Assembly (NCBI GenBank): GCA_027317045.1
Contig: DAHVFI010000058.1
Span: 1 to 8,248, forward strand
Length of the DNA: 8,248 nucleotides
From: Gammaproteobacteria bacterium
Lineage (GTDB): Bacteria > Pseudomonadota > Gammaproteobacteria > Natronospirales > REEB76
Reading direction: 5' to 3'
Below are positions 1-6,706 of the stretch, piece by piece. The translations under genes were made by a program, and so were the position numbers. How positions within the stretch are numbered: position 1 is the stretch's first letter; each line of letters starts with the position of its first letter. Under the pieces are notes generated by a model that was given only the letters and a program-made list of their open reading frames with translations, had not been told where the DNA came from and searched no databases.

Positions 1-29
1 GCGCTGAACCGGCAAGCAGAGAAACCACG

Positions 30-323
30 ATGCTGATCAAAACTTCAGATCCGGGCCGCCAAATAGAGAAAATGATCGAGAAGCGCGAACGGCGCAGACA
101 TCTGGCGCGCCGCCAAAAGCGTGATCCGGACGAACCGCCAACCGGCATCGCCGCCATCAGCCCGGCCGGCTACGCACTGCCGGGCATGACTGCGCCCAGT
201 CGCGCACGGCACCACGCGAAACCCCGGGCCGCGGTAATCCCCAAATCCGGACCAAACGCCACACCCGGCCGCAGCCCACAGGATATTCAAAACGAAGCTC
301 GCGAAAATATATTCCCATTGTGA
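30..323 (+). CDS. Doubtful small basic hypothetical protein
   Basis: This is an open frame of 97 codons ending in TGA. I do not recognise the product. The N-terminal 40 residues are strongly charged (Lys/Arg/Glu-rich, helix-like). The rest is rich in Pro, Ala, Gly and Arg and looks disordered. There is no signal peptide, membrane segment or known motif. A weak purine stretch (AGAGA) lies about 10 bases before the ATG. The same frame is open back to base 3, so this could instead be the C-terminal end of a larger gene cut by the window edge. Third codon positions are fairly GC-rich, which mildly favours coding, but in DNA this GC-rich a chance ORF of this length is common, and the opposite strand carries one of similar size. 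Existence is uncertain. Confidence 0.3.
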   Translation: MLIKTSDPGRQIEKMIEKRERRRHLARRQKRDPDEPPTGIAAISPAGYALPGMTAPSRARHHAKPRAAVIPKSGPNATPGRSPQDIQNEARENIFPL

Positions 324-452
324 GGGCTCGCGCGCCGCATCAATTCCATAACATCCGACGCCGGCGCGCCAAGGCGCCTATTAAACGCTAGAATAGACGC
401 ACCCGGATCGGCCCGCGCCGCCCGGCGTCCCCTCCCAGTCCGGACATGAAGC
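324..452 (+). promoter_or_regulatory. ilvE leader with candidate -10 box and GC hairpin
   Basis: This non-coding stretch lies upstream of ilvE. A hairpin with a 5-bp stem (GGCGC at 363-367, GCGCC at 374-378) is followed by an AT-rich patch and a TAGAAT hexamer at 389-394. The hexamer matches the sigma70 -10 consensus at five of six bases and lies about 58 bases before the ilvE GTG. No convincing -35 hexamer sits 16-18 bases upstream of it. The hairpin could be a weak terminator for whatever lies upstream or could have no role. No attenuator leader peptide with runs of Leu/Ile/Val codons is visible. Confidence 0.25.
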
Positions 453-1376
453 GTGGCAACCCAATATCCTGCGCAACTCTGGCATAACGGCAAAATCAAA
501 CCCTGGGCGGAAGCCACGGTGCACGTCATGGCGCACGCCCTGCATTACGGTTCCTCGATCTTCGAAGGTATCCGCAGCTATCCGACGCCCAAGGGTGTGA
601 TGATCTTCCGGCTCACGGAACATCTCAAGCGCCTGTTCAATTCGGCCAAGATCTACGACTTGCCCATGCCCTACGATCAGGCGACGCTTACCGCCGCCTG
701 CCGGGACGTGGTGCGCATCAACGGTTTGAAAAGAGCCTACATCCGGCCGGTCGCGTTTCGCGGTGCCGGCAAGGGCCTGAGTCTGAGCGCGGAAACCCCC
801 ACCGACGTAGCCGTCGGCGCCTGGGAGCTGGGCAGTTATCTGGGCAATGATGCGATCGAGAACGGCATCGATGCCTGCGTGTCTTCCTGGCAACGCCCCA
901 CGCCGAATACGCTGCCGATGGGCGCCAAGGCCGGCGGCAACTATCTTTCCGGCCAGTTGGTCGCCCGCGAAGCCCGGCGCCTGGGATTTGGCGAAGGCAT
1001 CGCGCTCGCCAGCAACGGTTTGCTCAGCGAAGGCGCCGGCGAGAATCTGTTTCTGGTGTTCGAGGGCGCACTGCATACCACACCGGTGAGCGCCGCGATC
1101 CTCAACGGTATCACGCGCGATACGCTCATCAAGCTTGCCGCCGACGCCGGCATCAAAACGGTGGAGCGCGACCTGCCGCGGGAATACCTATACTTCGCGG
1201 ACGAGGTATTCATGTGCGGTACGGCCGCCGAGATCACACCCATCCGTTCCGTGGACGGCAAGCCCGTGGCCGATGGCAAGCCGGGCCCGCTCACGCGAAA
1301 AATGCAGGAACTGTTCTTCGGATTATTCGAGGGTCGCACGCCAGACAAGCGCGGCTGGCTGCAACCGGTGGACTGA
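453..1376 (+). CDS. ilvE: Branched-chain-amino-acid aminotransferase
   Basis: This is a fold-type IV PLP enzyme of 307 residues, the usual length for bacterial IlvE. It transfers the amino group between glutamate and the 2-keto acids of leucine, isoleucine and valine in the cytoplasm, the last step of their synthesis. The catalytic lysine is K159 in GAKAGGNYLSGQL (157-169). The class IV signature EGAGENLF spans 193-200. HALHYGSSIFEGIR (28-41) and the late FMCGTAAEITP block are also typical. The start is GTG: an in-frame TGA lies two codons upstream (447-449), so no earlier start is possible, and the nearby ATG at 446 is in another frame and stops quickly. The ribosome binding site is weak (CCGGA). 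A membrane-protein gene follows after 32 bp on the same strand and may be co-transcribed. The D-alanine aminotransferase and aminodeoxychorismate lyase branches of the fold are less likely because the IlvE-specific motifs match throughout. Confidence 0.96.
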   Translation: MATQYPAQLWHNGKIKPWAEATVHVMAHALHYGSSIFEGIRSYPTPKGVMIFRLTEHLKRLFNSAKIYDLPMPYDQATLTAACRDVVRINGLKRAYIRPVAFRGAGKGLSLSAETPTDVAVGAWELGSYLGNDAIENGIDACVSSWQRPTPNTLPMGAKAGGNYLSGQLVAREARRLGFGEGIALASNGLLSEGAGENLFLVFEGALHTTPVSAAILNGITRDTLIKLAADAGIKTVERDLPREYLYFADEVFMCGTAAEITPIRSVDGKPVADGKPGPLTRKMQELFFGLFEGRTPDKRGWLQPVD

Positions 1377-1408
1377 ACACATGCGGCCATTATGAACACT
1401 GCCCGCCT

Positions 1409-1786
1409 ATGACTGAAGGCGCCGAACCCAAGCAAAGAGACCTGCTGGCCTCGCCCAATACGCGGCTGCTGTTTTGGCTGCCGTGGCTGCTGATTCTTAT
1501 CGGGGGTTTTATCGGTGGTGTCACGCGTACGGTGCTCTGGACCGTTGGTTTCAGCCTCGCCGGTGCGATTTGCCTGGTGAACGCCCGTCGTTGCGGGCGG
1601 CGACACTGTTTTTATACCGGGCCGCTATTCCTCTTGGCGGCGCTTGCTTCCCTGCTTTACGGGCTACACGTTTTGCCACTCGGCCCGCATGGCTGGGCCT
1701 GGATTCTGGACATCACCGTGGCGGCCAGCCTGTTCTTCTGCTTTGTCCTGGAAAAACTGCTCGGCAAGTATCCCGCCGCCCGTTAA
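1409..1786 (+). CDS. Four-helix membrane protein with CGRRHC loop, function unknown
   Basis: This is a 125-residue integral membrane protein. Four hydrophobic segments can be seen at about 20-38, 41-57, 71-88 and 97-115. Between helices 2 and 3 is a compact polar loop, NARRCGRRHCFYTGP (58-72), with two cysteines (C62, C67), a histidine (H66) and several arginines. C55 lies just before it, at the end of helix 2. The loop resembles a motif I recall from uncharacterised small bacterial membrane proteins, but I cannot name a family. Only the ATG at 1409 gives a sensible start: longer readings of the frame run back into ilvE. There is no strong ribosome binding site, so translation may depend on coupling to ilvE, which ends 32 bp upstream. 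The stop codon TAA (1784-1786) overlaps the stop of the antisense pseudogene that follows. A role in metal or thiol handling is only a guess from the Cys/His loop. Confidence 0.75.
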   Translation: MTEGAEPKQRDLLASPNTRLLFWLPWLLILIGGFIGGVTRTVLWTVGFSLAGAICLVNARRCGRRHCFYTGPLFLLAALASLLYGLHVLPLGPHGWAWILDITVAASLFFCFVLEKLLGKYPAAR

Positions 1787-1974
1787 GCCTTGATTTCCGG
1801 AATTGTGCCCGCCTGGGGATCACGGAAAAAGGCCTTGCCCTTGCCGTCATCCGTGAGGCAATGGGAATCTTTGGTAATGCTGAATGCGGCCAGTGATTGC
1901 AAAAATGGGGGAACAGGTACTTTGCTCTCTGCTATGCTTGTATAACGGAATCACTGTTTACATGGATGCCCACT
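1783..1974 (-). pseudogene. Decayed 3' end of a YncE-like beta-propeller gene
   Basis: Read on the - strand, this stretch encodes the C-terminal end of a protein homologous to the intact propeller at 2995-4026. The best part (1783-1896) gives HCLTDDGKGKAFFRDPQAG and then IPEIKA-stop. The intact gene has HCVTDDGKGNVFVCDPHAG and then LLEIKYP-stop, aligned without gaps. The nucleotide strings are also visibly alike. Further upstream, about 1897-1974, similarity is weak, but register is kept with scattered matches (KV, S, R, SGH) and an in-frame TGA (codon at 1951-1953). No start codon, signal peptide or N-terminal 280 residues remain, so this is a truncated remnant. Recognisable homology stops within a few bases of the cysK start codon at 1976. 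One cysteine of the intact protein (C330) is Arg here. The homology is secure to about 1896 and tentative beyond. Confidence 0.8.
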
Positions 1975-1975
1975 G

Positions 1976-2941
1976 ATGATCTACGACAGCATTCTCGACA
2001 CCATCGGCCGCACACCGGTCGTACGGCTGCGTCACATCCCGCCCAAACACGTGCACGTATACGTGAAAGTGGAAGCATTCAATCCCGCCTCCTCGGTGAA
2101 GGACCGGCTGGCGCTTGCCATCATCCTTGACGCAGAACAGCGCGGCACACTCAAACCGGGACAGACGGTGGTGGAAGCCACGTCCGGCAACACCGGTATT
2201 GCGCTTGCCATGGTGTGCGCCGCTCGCGGCTATCCCTTTGTGGCGGTGATGTCGGAGACTTTCTCGGTAGAGCGGCGCAAGCTCATGCGCGCCTTCGGAG
2301 CCAAAGTAATTCTCACGCCCGCCGCCGAGCGCGGAAGCGGGATGGTACGCAAGGCCGAACAACTGGCCAAGGCGCACGGCTGGTTTCTGGCGCGGCAGTT
2401 CGAGAACCCGGCCAATCCCGCCTGGCATCGCAGTACCACCGGCCCCGAGATCCTCCTGGATTTCGCCGGCCGGCGGCTCGATTATTTCGTCACCGGCTGG
2501 GGCACCGGCGGCACGCTCACCGGCGCGGGCGAGATGCTCAAGCTTGCGCGCCCCGGCATCAAGATTATCGCCGCGGAGCCTGCGGGCGCATCACTGCTTG
2601 CGGGCGCCCCCTGGCAGCCACATAAGATTCAGGGATGGACCCCGGACTTCGTGCCGGCGGTGCTGAACCGGAAGGTGGCCGACGACATCATCCCCGTGGA
2701 CGACACGCTGGCGCGCGATATGTCGCAACGGCTGGCTCGCGAGGAAGGCATCCTCGTCGGAATCTCAGCCGGCGGCACGCTCGCCGCAGCCCTCAAGGTG
2801 GCGGAACATGCCCCGCAGGGCGCTGTGCTGCTGGCCATGTTGCCGGATACCGCCGAACGCTACCTGTCCACCTTCTTGTTCGAGAATATCAACGAAGGCT
2901 CCGACGACGATTGGCTTGCGCAGCAGCCGCACGTTCAATAA
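1976..2941 (+). CDS. cysK: Cysteine synthase A (O-acetylserine sulfhydrylase)
   Basis: This is a fold-type II PLP enzyme of 321 residues that makes L-cysteine and acetate from O-acetyl-L-serine and sulfide in the cytoplasm, the last step of sulfate or sulfide assimilation. The PLP-binding lysine is K42 in NPASSVKDR (36-44). The substrate loop TSGNTG is at 69-74, the phosphate-binding GTGGT at 176-180, HKIQG at 216-220, GISAGG at 262-267 and PDTAERYLST at 290-299. HKIQG and the ERYLST tail favour CysK over CysM, and there is no C-terminal CBS domain. A related enzyme of the same fold cannot be fully excluded. The ATG at 1976 matches the usual N-terminus (MIYDSILDTIGRTP). The ribosome binding site is weak (GGA about 9 bases upstream). 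The whole upstream gap is taken up by an antisense propeller remnant, so the promoter is unclear. The gene runs convergently towards the intact propeller gene, with 53 bp between. Confidence 0.93.
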   Translation: MIYDSILDTIGRTPVVRLRHIPPKHVHVYVKVEAFNPASSVKDRLALAIILDAEQRGTLKPGQTVVEATSGNTGIALAMVCAARGYPFVAVMSETFSVERRKLMRAFGAKVILTPAAERGSGMVRKAEQLAKAHGWFLARQFENPANPAWHRSTTGPEILLDFAGRRLDYFVTGWGTGGTLTGAGEMLKLARPGIKIIAAEPAGASLLAGAPWQPHKIQGWTPDFVPAVLNRKVADDIIPVDDTLARDMSQRLAREEGILVGISAGGTLAAALKVAEHAPQGAVLLAMLPDTAERYLSTFLFENINEGSDDDWLAQQPHVQ

Positions 2942-2994
2942 AGAAGTCAGTACCGCTGTTAGATTTGCTCGCGCAGAAGTCGCATCCAAGACGG

Positions 2995-4026
2995 CTAGGG
3001 ATACTTGATCTCCAATAGCGTGCCGGCGTGTGGATCACACACAAAGACGTTGCCTTTGCCGTCATCGGTCACGCAGTGCGCCCCTTTGGCCGTGCGATAC
3101 ACCGCCAAGGCATGTAACGCTCCTGACGGCGACACCTTGAATATCGTCATGCTGGCGCTGCGGGCGCCTGGCACGTAAAGATGTCCTGACTTCGGGTTAT
3201 AACTGATGATGTCTATGCCTGCGCCCGAGGGCGCGGTGTCCAACACTTTTCCGCCGTGATTCACATCGAGCACCGCCACCTTGCCCTCGGTGCAACCCAC
3301 GAACAGAAAACCCTTGGCCGCGTCCAGCGCCAAACCGCGCGGACCCATGCAGGAGTCATTCCATTCGCCCACCGGTTTGTGCGTGATCGTGTCGATGACC
3401 ACCGTTTTGGCTTTCCATAGATTGGTGTAGGCGCGCTTCAAATCAGGATCGAAGACCAGGGATTCAGGTCCGCCGGCAACGGGAATAATGCTGTTAGCGG
3501 TAACCACAGGCTTCGGGCCGCGGCTGACGCTGAATACCTGTATCTGCTGGGCGCGGGGCTCGGTGATCCACAGCTCATGCCGCGATTCCAGGTAGCGCAC
3601 GTAATCCGGGCCGCTGGCCAGTTTGACGCGCTCGAGCACCGTGCCGTCGCGCGCGTCGAGTACCGCCACGCCCGGTTGTCCGTGATCACTGGCGAAAATA
3701 TAGCCGTCCCCATAGGTAGCGGACGAAGTGCCTTCTCCGCGCGCCCGAGCAACGGCCGTATTCGTCACCTGGTACGTCGCGGTGATGGCGCCGCTGGCCG
3801 GATTGATCAGCAGCAGCTTGCCGGTCTGGCCGGCGGGAATGGAAACCTTACCCAGTTGCGGAAAATAGCCGATGTCATCGAAACCAATGCCATGTTCACC
3901 GCCGGCAATGCGGATAACCGCTTGCGGCGTCAGCAGCGGCGCGGCCGTTACCGGCGCAGTCACTGTCAGTGCCAATCCGGCCAGGCCGGCGACACACCCG
4001 GCGATCAAACGGAAACATTTACGCAT
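2995..4026 (-). CDS. Exported YncE-like (YVTN-type) beta-propeller protein
   Basis: This protein has 343 residues. An N-terminal Sec signal peptide (MRKCFRLIAG, then a hydrophobic run) is probably cleaved near residue 28-30 (VTAAP), placing the protein in the periplasm or outside. The rest is a chain of short strand repeats of the YncE/YVTN kind: GQTGKLLLINPASGAI (67-82), GVAVLDARDGTVLE (119-132), TVVIDTITHKPVGEW (208-222), GKVAVLDVNHGGKVLD (248-263) and a C-terminal NVFVCDPHAGTLLEIKY (326-342). C226, C245, C318 and C330 in the mature part could form disulfides. The start at 4026 is supported by AGGGG (4035-4039) eight bases upstream; a longer reading from 4074 would put 16 extra residues before the signal peptide. 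Such propellers mostly bind proteins, metals or other ligands, and no enzymatic residues can be assigned. The truncated relative at 1783-1974 lies across cysK in the same orientation. Confidence 0.85.
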   Translation of the reverse strand: MRKCFRLIAGCVAGLAGLALTVTAPVTAAPLLTPQAVIRIAGGEHGIGFDDIGYFPQLGKVSIPAGQTGKLLLINPASGAITATYQVTNTAVARARGEGTSSATYGDGYIFASDHGQPGVAVLDARDGTVLERVKLASGPDYVRYLESRHELWITEPRAQQIQVFSVSRGPKPVVTANSIIPVAGGPESLVFDPDLKRAYTNLWKAKTVVIDTITHKPVGEWNDSCMGPRGLALDAAKGFLFVGCTEGKVAVLDVNHGGKVLDTAPSGAGIDIISYNPKSGHLYVPGARSASMTIFKVSPSGALHALAVYRTAKGAHCVTDDGKGNVFVCDPHAGTLLEIKYP

Positions 4027-4034
4027 TGCTTGAT

Positions 4035-4039
4035 CCCCT
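4035..4039 (-). promoter_or_regulatory. Ribosome binding site of the beta-propeller gene
   Basis: On the - strand this reads AGGGG, eight bases before the ATG at 4026. It is the main reason for choosing that start over the in-frame ATG at 4074, and it places the signal peptide at the very N-terminus. Confidence 0.6.
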
Positions 4040-4185
4040 AAAGTTGTTACCAGATTTTCCTGAAGGAATAACACGACACAATTCCATCCACAAACCCGCC
4101 GTGCTGCGGTTGCCGGGACCGCCAGTGCATCAGGCCGTGGATCTCATGACCCGTTCCGCCAACGGCAATTCGATAAAAACCATCT

Positions 4186-4851
4186 TCAGGGGCGCTTGCG
4201 CGCCAAGGTGAGGCCGTCGCCGATGGGCACCAGACTTAATTCGATGCGGTTGTCCGCATGCAGGGCTTCGTTGAACTTGCGGATGGCCGCCGTGTCCACA
4301 CTCTTGTCTTTCTTATCAATCACACTGCCACTCCACAACACATTGTCCACGGCCATAAGCCCGCCGGGACGCAGCAGCTTGATCAGCCGTTCATAATAAT
4401 GCAGGTAATTATTCTTGTCGGCATCGATGAAGGCAAAGTCATAGCGTCCCGCCTCGCCATGCTTCAACATGGTGTCCAGGGTTTCCAAGGCCGGTCCCAG
4501 GCGCAACTCGATTTTTCTCTCGACGCCGGCCTCCGTCCAGTAACGCCGCGCCACCGCGGTGTATTCCTCGCTCACATCGCAGGCTATGATGCGGCCTTCG
4601 TCCGGCAGGGCCAGGGCCACGGACAGGCTGCTGTAACCGGTGAACACCCCCACTTCAATGCAGCGGCTGGCGCCCATCATCCGCACCAGCAGGCGCATGA
4701 ACTGGCCCTGTTCCGGCGAGATCTGCATGCCATGTTTGGGATGCTTCGCGGTTTCCTCCCGCAGCCGTTTCAGGATTGGCGGTTCCCGCAGGGAAACTTT
4801 CAGTACATAGTCATACAGCTGATCGCTCATGGAGATGGTACGATTGGACAT
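4186..4851 (-). CDS. Class I SAM-dependent O-methyltransferase (CCoAOMT-like)
   Basis: This 221-residue protein belongs to the metal-dependent O-methyltransferase family of caffeoyl-CoA and catechol-type enzymes (COG4122-like). It moves a methyl group from S-adenosylmethionine to a hydroxyl of an unknown, probably phenolic, substrate in the cytoplasm. SAM motif I is IEVGVFTGYSS (65-75), followed by the acidic CD (91-92). FIDADKNNY (141-149) and VDN (168-170) carry the Asp and Asn residues expected to bind Mg2+ or Ca2+. Near the N-terminus, LYDYVLKVSLREPPIL (12-27) is typical of bacterial members. I chose the ATG at 4851 because the product then begins MSNRT, a usual beginning in this family. 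ATGs at 4863 and 4830 are alternatives, and none has a clear ribosome binding site. The gene is divergent from cpdA, with 26 bp between starts. Substrate cannot be read from sequence. Confidence 0.9.
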   Translation of the reverse strand: MSNRTISMSDQLYDYVLKVSLREPPILKRLREETAKHPKHGMQISPEQGQFMRLLVRMMGASRCIEVGVFTGYSSLSVALALPDEGRIIACDVSEEYTAVARRYWTEAGVERKIELRLGPALETLDTMLKHGEAGRYDFAFIDADKNNYLHYYERLIKLLRPGGLMAVDNVLWSGSVIDKKDKSVDTAAIRKFNEALHADNRIELSLVPIGDGLTLARKRP

Positions 4852-4877
4852 GGCCTGCACCATTGTTTGTATTCGCG

Positions 4878-5639
4878 ATGAGCGCTGATTCTACTCCCGT
4901 CCGCCTGCTGCAGATTACCGACACGCACCTGTACGCGGAGCCGGAAAAGACGCTTTACGGCGTCAACACCCGGGCCTCGTTGCAGCGCGTGCTGTCCGCC
5001 GCGCGCCGGCATCCGAAGCCGGACCTGGTGCTGGCTACCGGTGATCTGGTCCACGACGAATCGCCTGCGGGATATCATATATTGAAGGCTCTGCTGCATA
5101 CACTGGATGCGCCGGTGGCCGCCATCGCCGGCAACCATGATGCGCTCGATTCCTTGCAAGCCATCACGGGCCCAAACATCTGCGTCGGTGGTAAACACAT
5201 TCTTGCCGCCTGGTGCATCGTGCTCCTGAACACCCTGGTCTCGGGAGAGACCGGCGGGCATCTGCAAGCGAGCGAACTGCAATTCCTGGAAACCACTCTC
5301 GCGCAATCATCTGACGCGCACGTCCTTATCGCACTGCACCACCAACCGGTGGCCGTCGGCTGTGCCTGGCTGGACCGTATCGGGCTCGACAACGCCGATG
5401 AATTTTTCGACGTACTGGATCGCTATCACGGTGTGCGCGGCGTGCTCTGGGGGCATGTGCATCAGGCATTTGAATCGGAACGCCGCGGTGTACGCCTGAT
5501 GGCCACGCCCTCCACCTGCGCACAGTTCCTGCCGGATTCAAATGACTTCGCGCTGGACACCCGGCCACCCGGCATGCGGCGGCTGACCCTGCACCCGGAT
5601 GGACGCATCGAAACGGAAATAGAATGGATCGGAAATTGA
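4878..5639 (+). CDS. cpdA: 3',5'-cyclic-AMP phosphodiesterase
   Basis: This is a class III cyclic nucleotide phosphodiesterase of 253 residues, a calcineurin-like metallophosphoesterase that hydrolyses cAMP to AMP in the cytoplasm and so tunes CRP-type signalling. All metal-site motifs are present: ITDTHLY (13-19; D15, H17), GDLVHD (55-60; D56), GNHD (85-88; N86, H87), ALHHQP (152-157; H154) and GHVHQ (192-196; H193, H195). CpdA-specific stretches shared with E. coli as I recall it include LLQITDTHL, LYGVNT, ATGDL and ATPSTC-QF near the C-terminus. The ATG at 4878 puts the first motif about ten residues from the start, as in E. coli. A longer in-frame reading from 4776 would overlap the divergent methyltransferase gene. 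No clear ribosome binding site is visible. A TraB/GumN gene follows after 85 bp on the same strand. Confidence 0.93.
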   Translation: MSADSTPVRLLQITDTHLYAEPEKTLYGVNTRASLQRVLSAARRHPKPDLVLATGDLVHDESPAGYHILKALLHTLDAPVAAIAGNHDALDSLQAITGPNICVGGKHILAAWCIVLLNTLVSGETGGHLQASELQFLETTLAQSSDAHVLIALHHQPVAVGCAWLDRIGLDNADEFFDVLDRYHGVRGVLWGHVHQAFESERRGVRLMATPSTCAQFLPDSNDFALDTRPPGMRRLTLHPDGRIETEIEWIGN

Positions 5640-5724
5640 CAATGTGGGTAGAACCGGCACGCGGCCATACCTTATGCGGCTTTGGCGAAACCTCGGCATT
5701 CTGAGATCGGCAATGGGAACTTTC

Positions 5725-6678
5725 ATGCTCAACAAAGCCATCCGTATCCTGCTAATGTCGGCGTGCATACTCGCGGTCTCTGTGGCTTGTCAGGCCGCCA
5801 AACACAGGACTGCACCACCGGCGAATAACGCACCTGCCGCCGCTTCAGAGACAACCGCTCTGCCGGCGGTCCCCGTGCATCATTTCCTGTGGCACATCAG
5901 CCGCGACCACGAGAGTCTTTATCTGGTCGGTTCGATCCACGCGCTCAATCCGGATGATTATCCCCTGCCGGCGGTAATGGAAAACGCCTTCCGGCATTCC
6001 GCGGCGCTGGTGGAGGAAATCAACCTGACCACGGTGGACACCGCCAACATGCAGCAGGAGGCGTTGCGGATGGGCGGATATCCGCGGGGCAAATCTTTGC
6101 GCACCGAACTGCCACCCGGGGTTTATGAAAAAGTTGCCGCCGGCGCAAAAAAACTCGGCATCGCTATGCAACGGCTGGACCGGCTGCGTCCGTGGCTGGG
6201 CAGTATCGCGATCCTGGATATGCAACTGACGCGGGCGGGTTACACAGCCAGCGCCGGCGTGGATCATCATTTCGCCGATGAAGCGCAGATGGCCGACAAA
6301 CGCATCATCGGCCTGGAGACACCCGCTTTCCAGTTGCGGCTGCTGGCTGACCTGCCGGAGAAAGTGCAGCAGGATATGCTGTTGGAATCATTGGATCAGG
6401 CCGTGAATTTCAATCGGGAAATGCAGGACTTGATCAACGCCTGGGAAAAGGGCGATACCGCGGCGCTGCAGAAAATACTCAAACAGGATTTCGGCAGCTA
6501 TCCACTGGCCTACAAGCTGCTGATCGCGGATCGCAACCGCGCCTGGATGCCGCGACTGAAACGATTGATGCGCGGCGGCCGGCAATACTTCGTGGTGGTG
6601 GGTGCGCTGCATATGGTGGGACCGGACGGCCTGCTGGCGCAGTTTGAAAAGGCGGGATACAGGGTAGAACAGTTGTAA
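5725..6678 (+). CDS. TraB/GumN family exported protein
   Basis: This 317-residue protein belongs to the TraB/PrgY/GumN superfamily (COG3735-like). These are proposed or shown metalloprotease-type proteins built around two GxxH motifs. Here the first is LVGSIHALNPDDYPLP (67-82; G69, H72), with the conserved acidic VEEIN (96-100). GVDHHF (178-183), IGLET (195-199) and the second GxxH, VVGALHMVGPDGL (291-303; G293, H296), follow. The N-terminus is a signal peptide (MLNKAIRILLMSACILAVSV) ending at a cysteine (C22). The preceding residues (SVA) are a poor lipobox, so it may be a lipoprotein or an ordinary secreted protein. A Pro/Ala-rich linker (30-50) follows. The start at 5725 is backed by GGGAA (5715-5719); earlier starts (GTG 5644, ATG 5674, ATG 5713) would bury the signal peptide. 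Substrate and role are unknown. Confidence 0.88.
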   Translation: MLNKAIRILLMSACILAVSVACQAAKHRTAPPANNAPAAASETTALPAVPVHHFLWHISRDHESLYLVGSIHALNPDDYPLPAVMENAFRHSAALVEEINLTTVDTANMQQEALRMGGYPRGKSLRTELPPGVYEKVAAGAKKLGIAMQRLDRLRPWLGSIAILDMQLTRAGYTASAGVDHHFADEAQMADKRIIGLETPAFQLRLLADLPEKVQQDMLLESLDQAVNFNREMQDLINAWEKGDTAALQKILKQDFGSYPLAYKLLIADRNRAWMPRLKRLMRGGRQYFVVVGALHMVGPDGLLAQFEKAGYRVEQL

Positions 6679-6687
6679 AGAGAGCGT

Positions 6688-6706
6688 GAGGCCGCTCGGG
6701 CGGCTC
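6688..6706. terminator. Hairpin between convergent genes, possible bidirectional terminator
   Basis: A GC hairpin (GCCGC at 6691-6695, loop TCGG, GCGGC at 6700-6704), with two further outer pairs around a bulged G, lies in the 26-bp gap between the TraB/GumN gene and the convergent SBP56-like gene. Its right arm touches the TGA of the latter. There is no T-run on the + strand. On the - strand it is followed by a pyrimidine-rich stretch (CTCTCTTT). It is plausible as a weak two-way terminator, but the evidence is structural only. Confidence 0.35.

Noticed and set aside
45..290. Antisense open frame of 81 codons in the left-hand region
   Set aside because: Its composition is low-complexity Gly/Ala/Arg, with no motif or ribosome binding site. 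It competes with the equally doubtful + strand ORF at 30-323.
363..370. GGCGCGCC palindrome upstream of ilvE
   Set aside because: Such 8-base GC palindromes are expected by chance in DNA this GC-rich. It is noted only as part of the leader hairpin.
381..1076. Long open frame on the - strand (231 codons) inside ilvE
   Set aside because: It lies wholly opposite the conserved IlvE motifs. GC-rich third positions in the real gene create long antisense frames, and the product shows no recognisable motif.
1904..1926. AATGGGGGAACAGGTACTTT, reminiscent of short conserved strings near REP-associated transposase genes
   Set aside because: It occurs once, with no palindrome, partner copy or transposase in the window, and it falls inside the tentative part of the propeller remnant.
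1922..1946. Possible sigma70 promoter for cysK (TTGCTC with TATAAC)
   Set aside because: The spacing is only 13 bases, too short for a normal sigma70 promoter, and no better pairing was found.
4151..4165. Small hairpin CCGTT-CCGCC-AACGG downstream of the methyltransferase gene
   Set aside because: A 5-bp stem with no T-run on either strand is not enough to call a terminator.
4258..4881. Open frame of 207 codons on the + strand opposite the methyltransferase
   Set aside because: The opposite strand carries all the methyltransferase motifs. This reading is rich in His and Gln and matches nothing I recognise.
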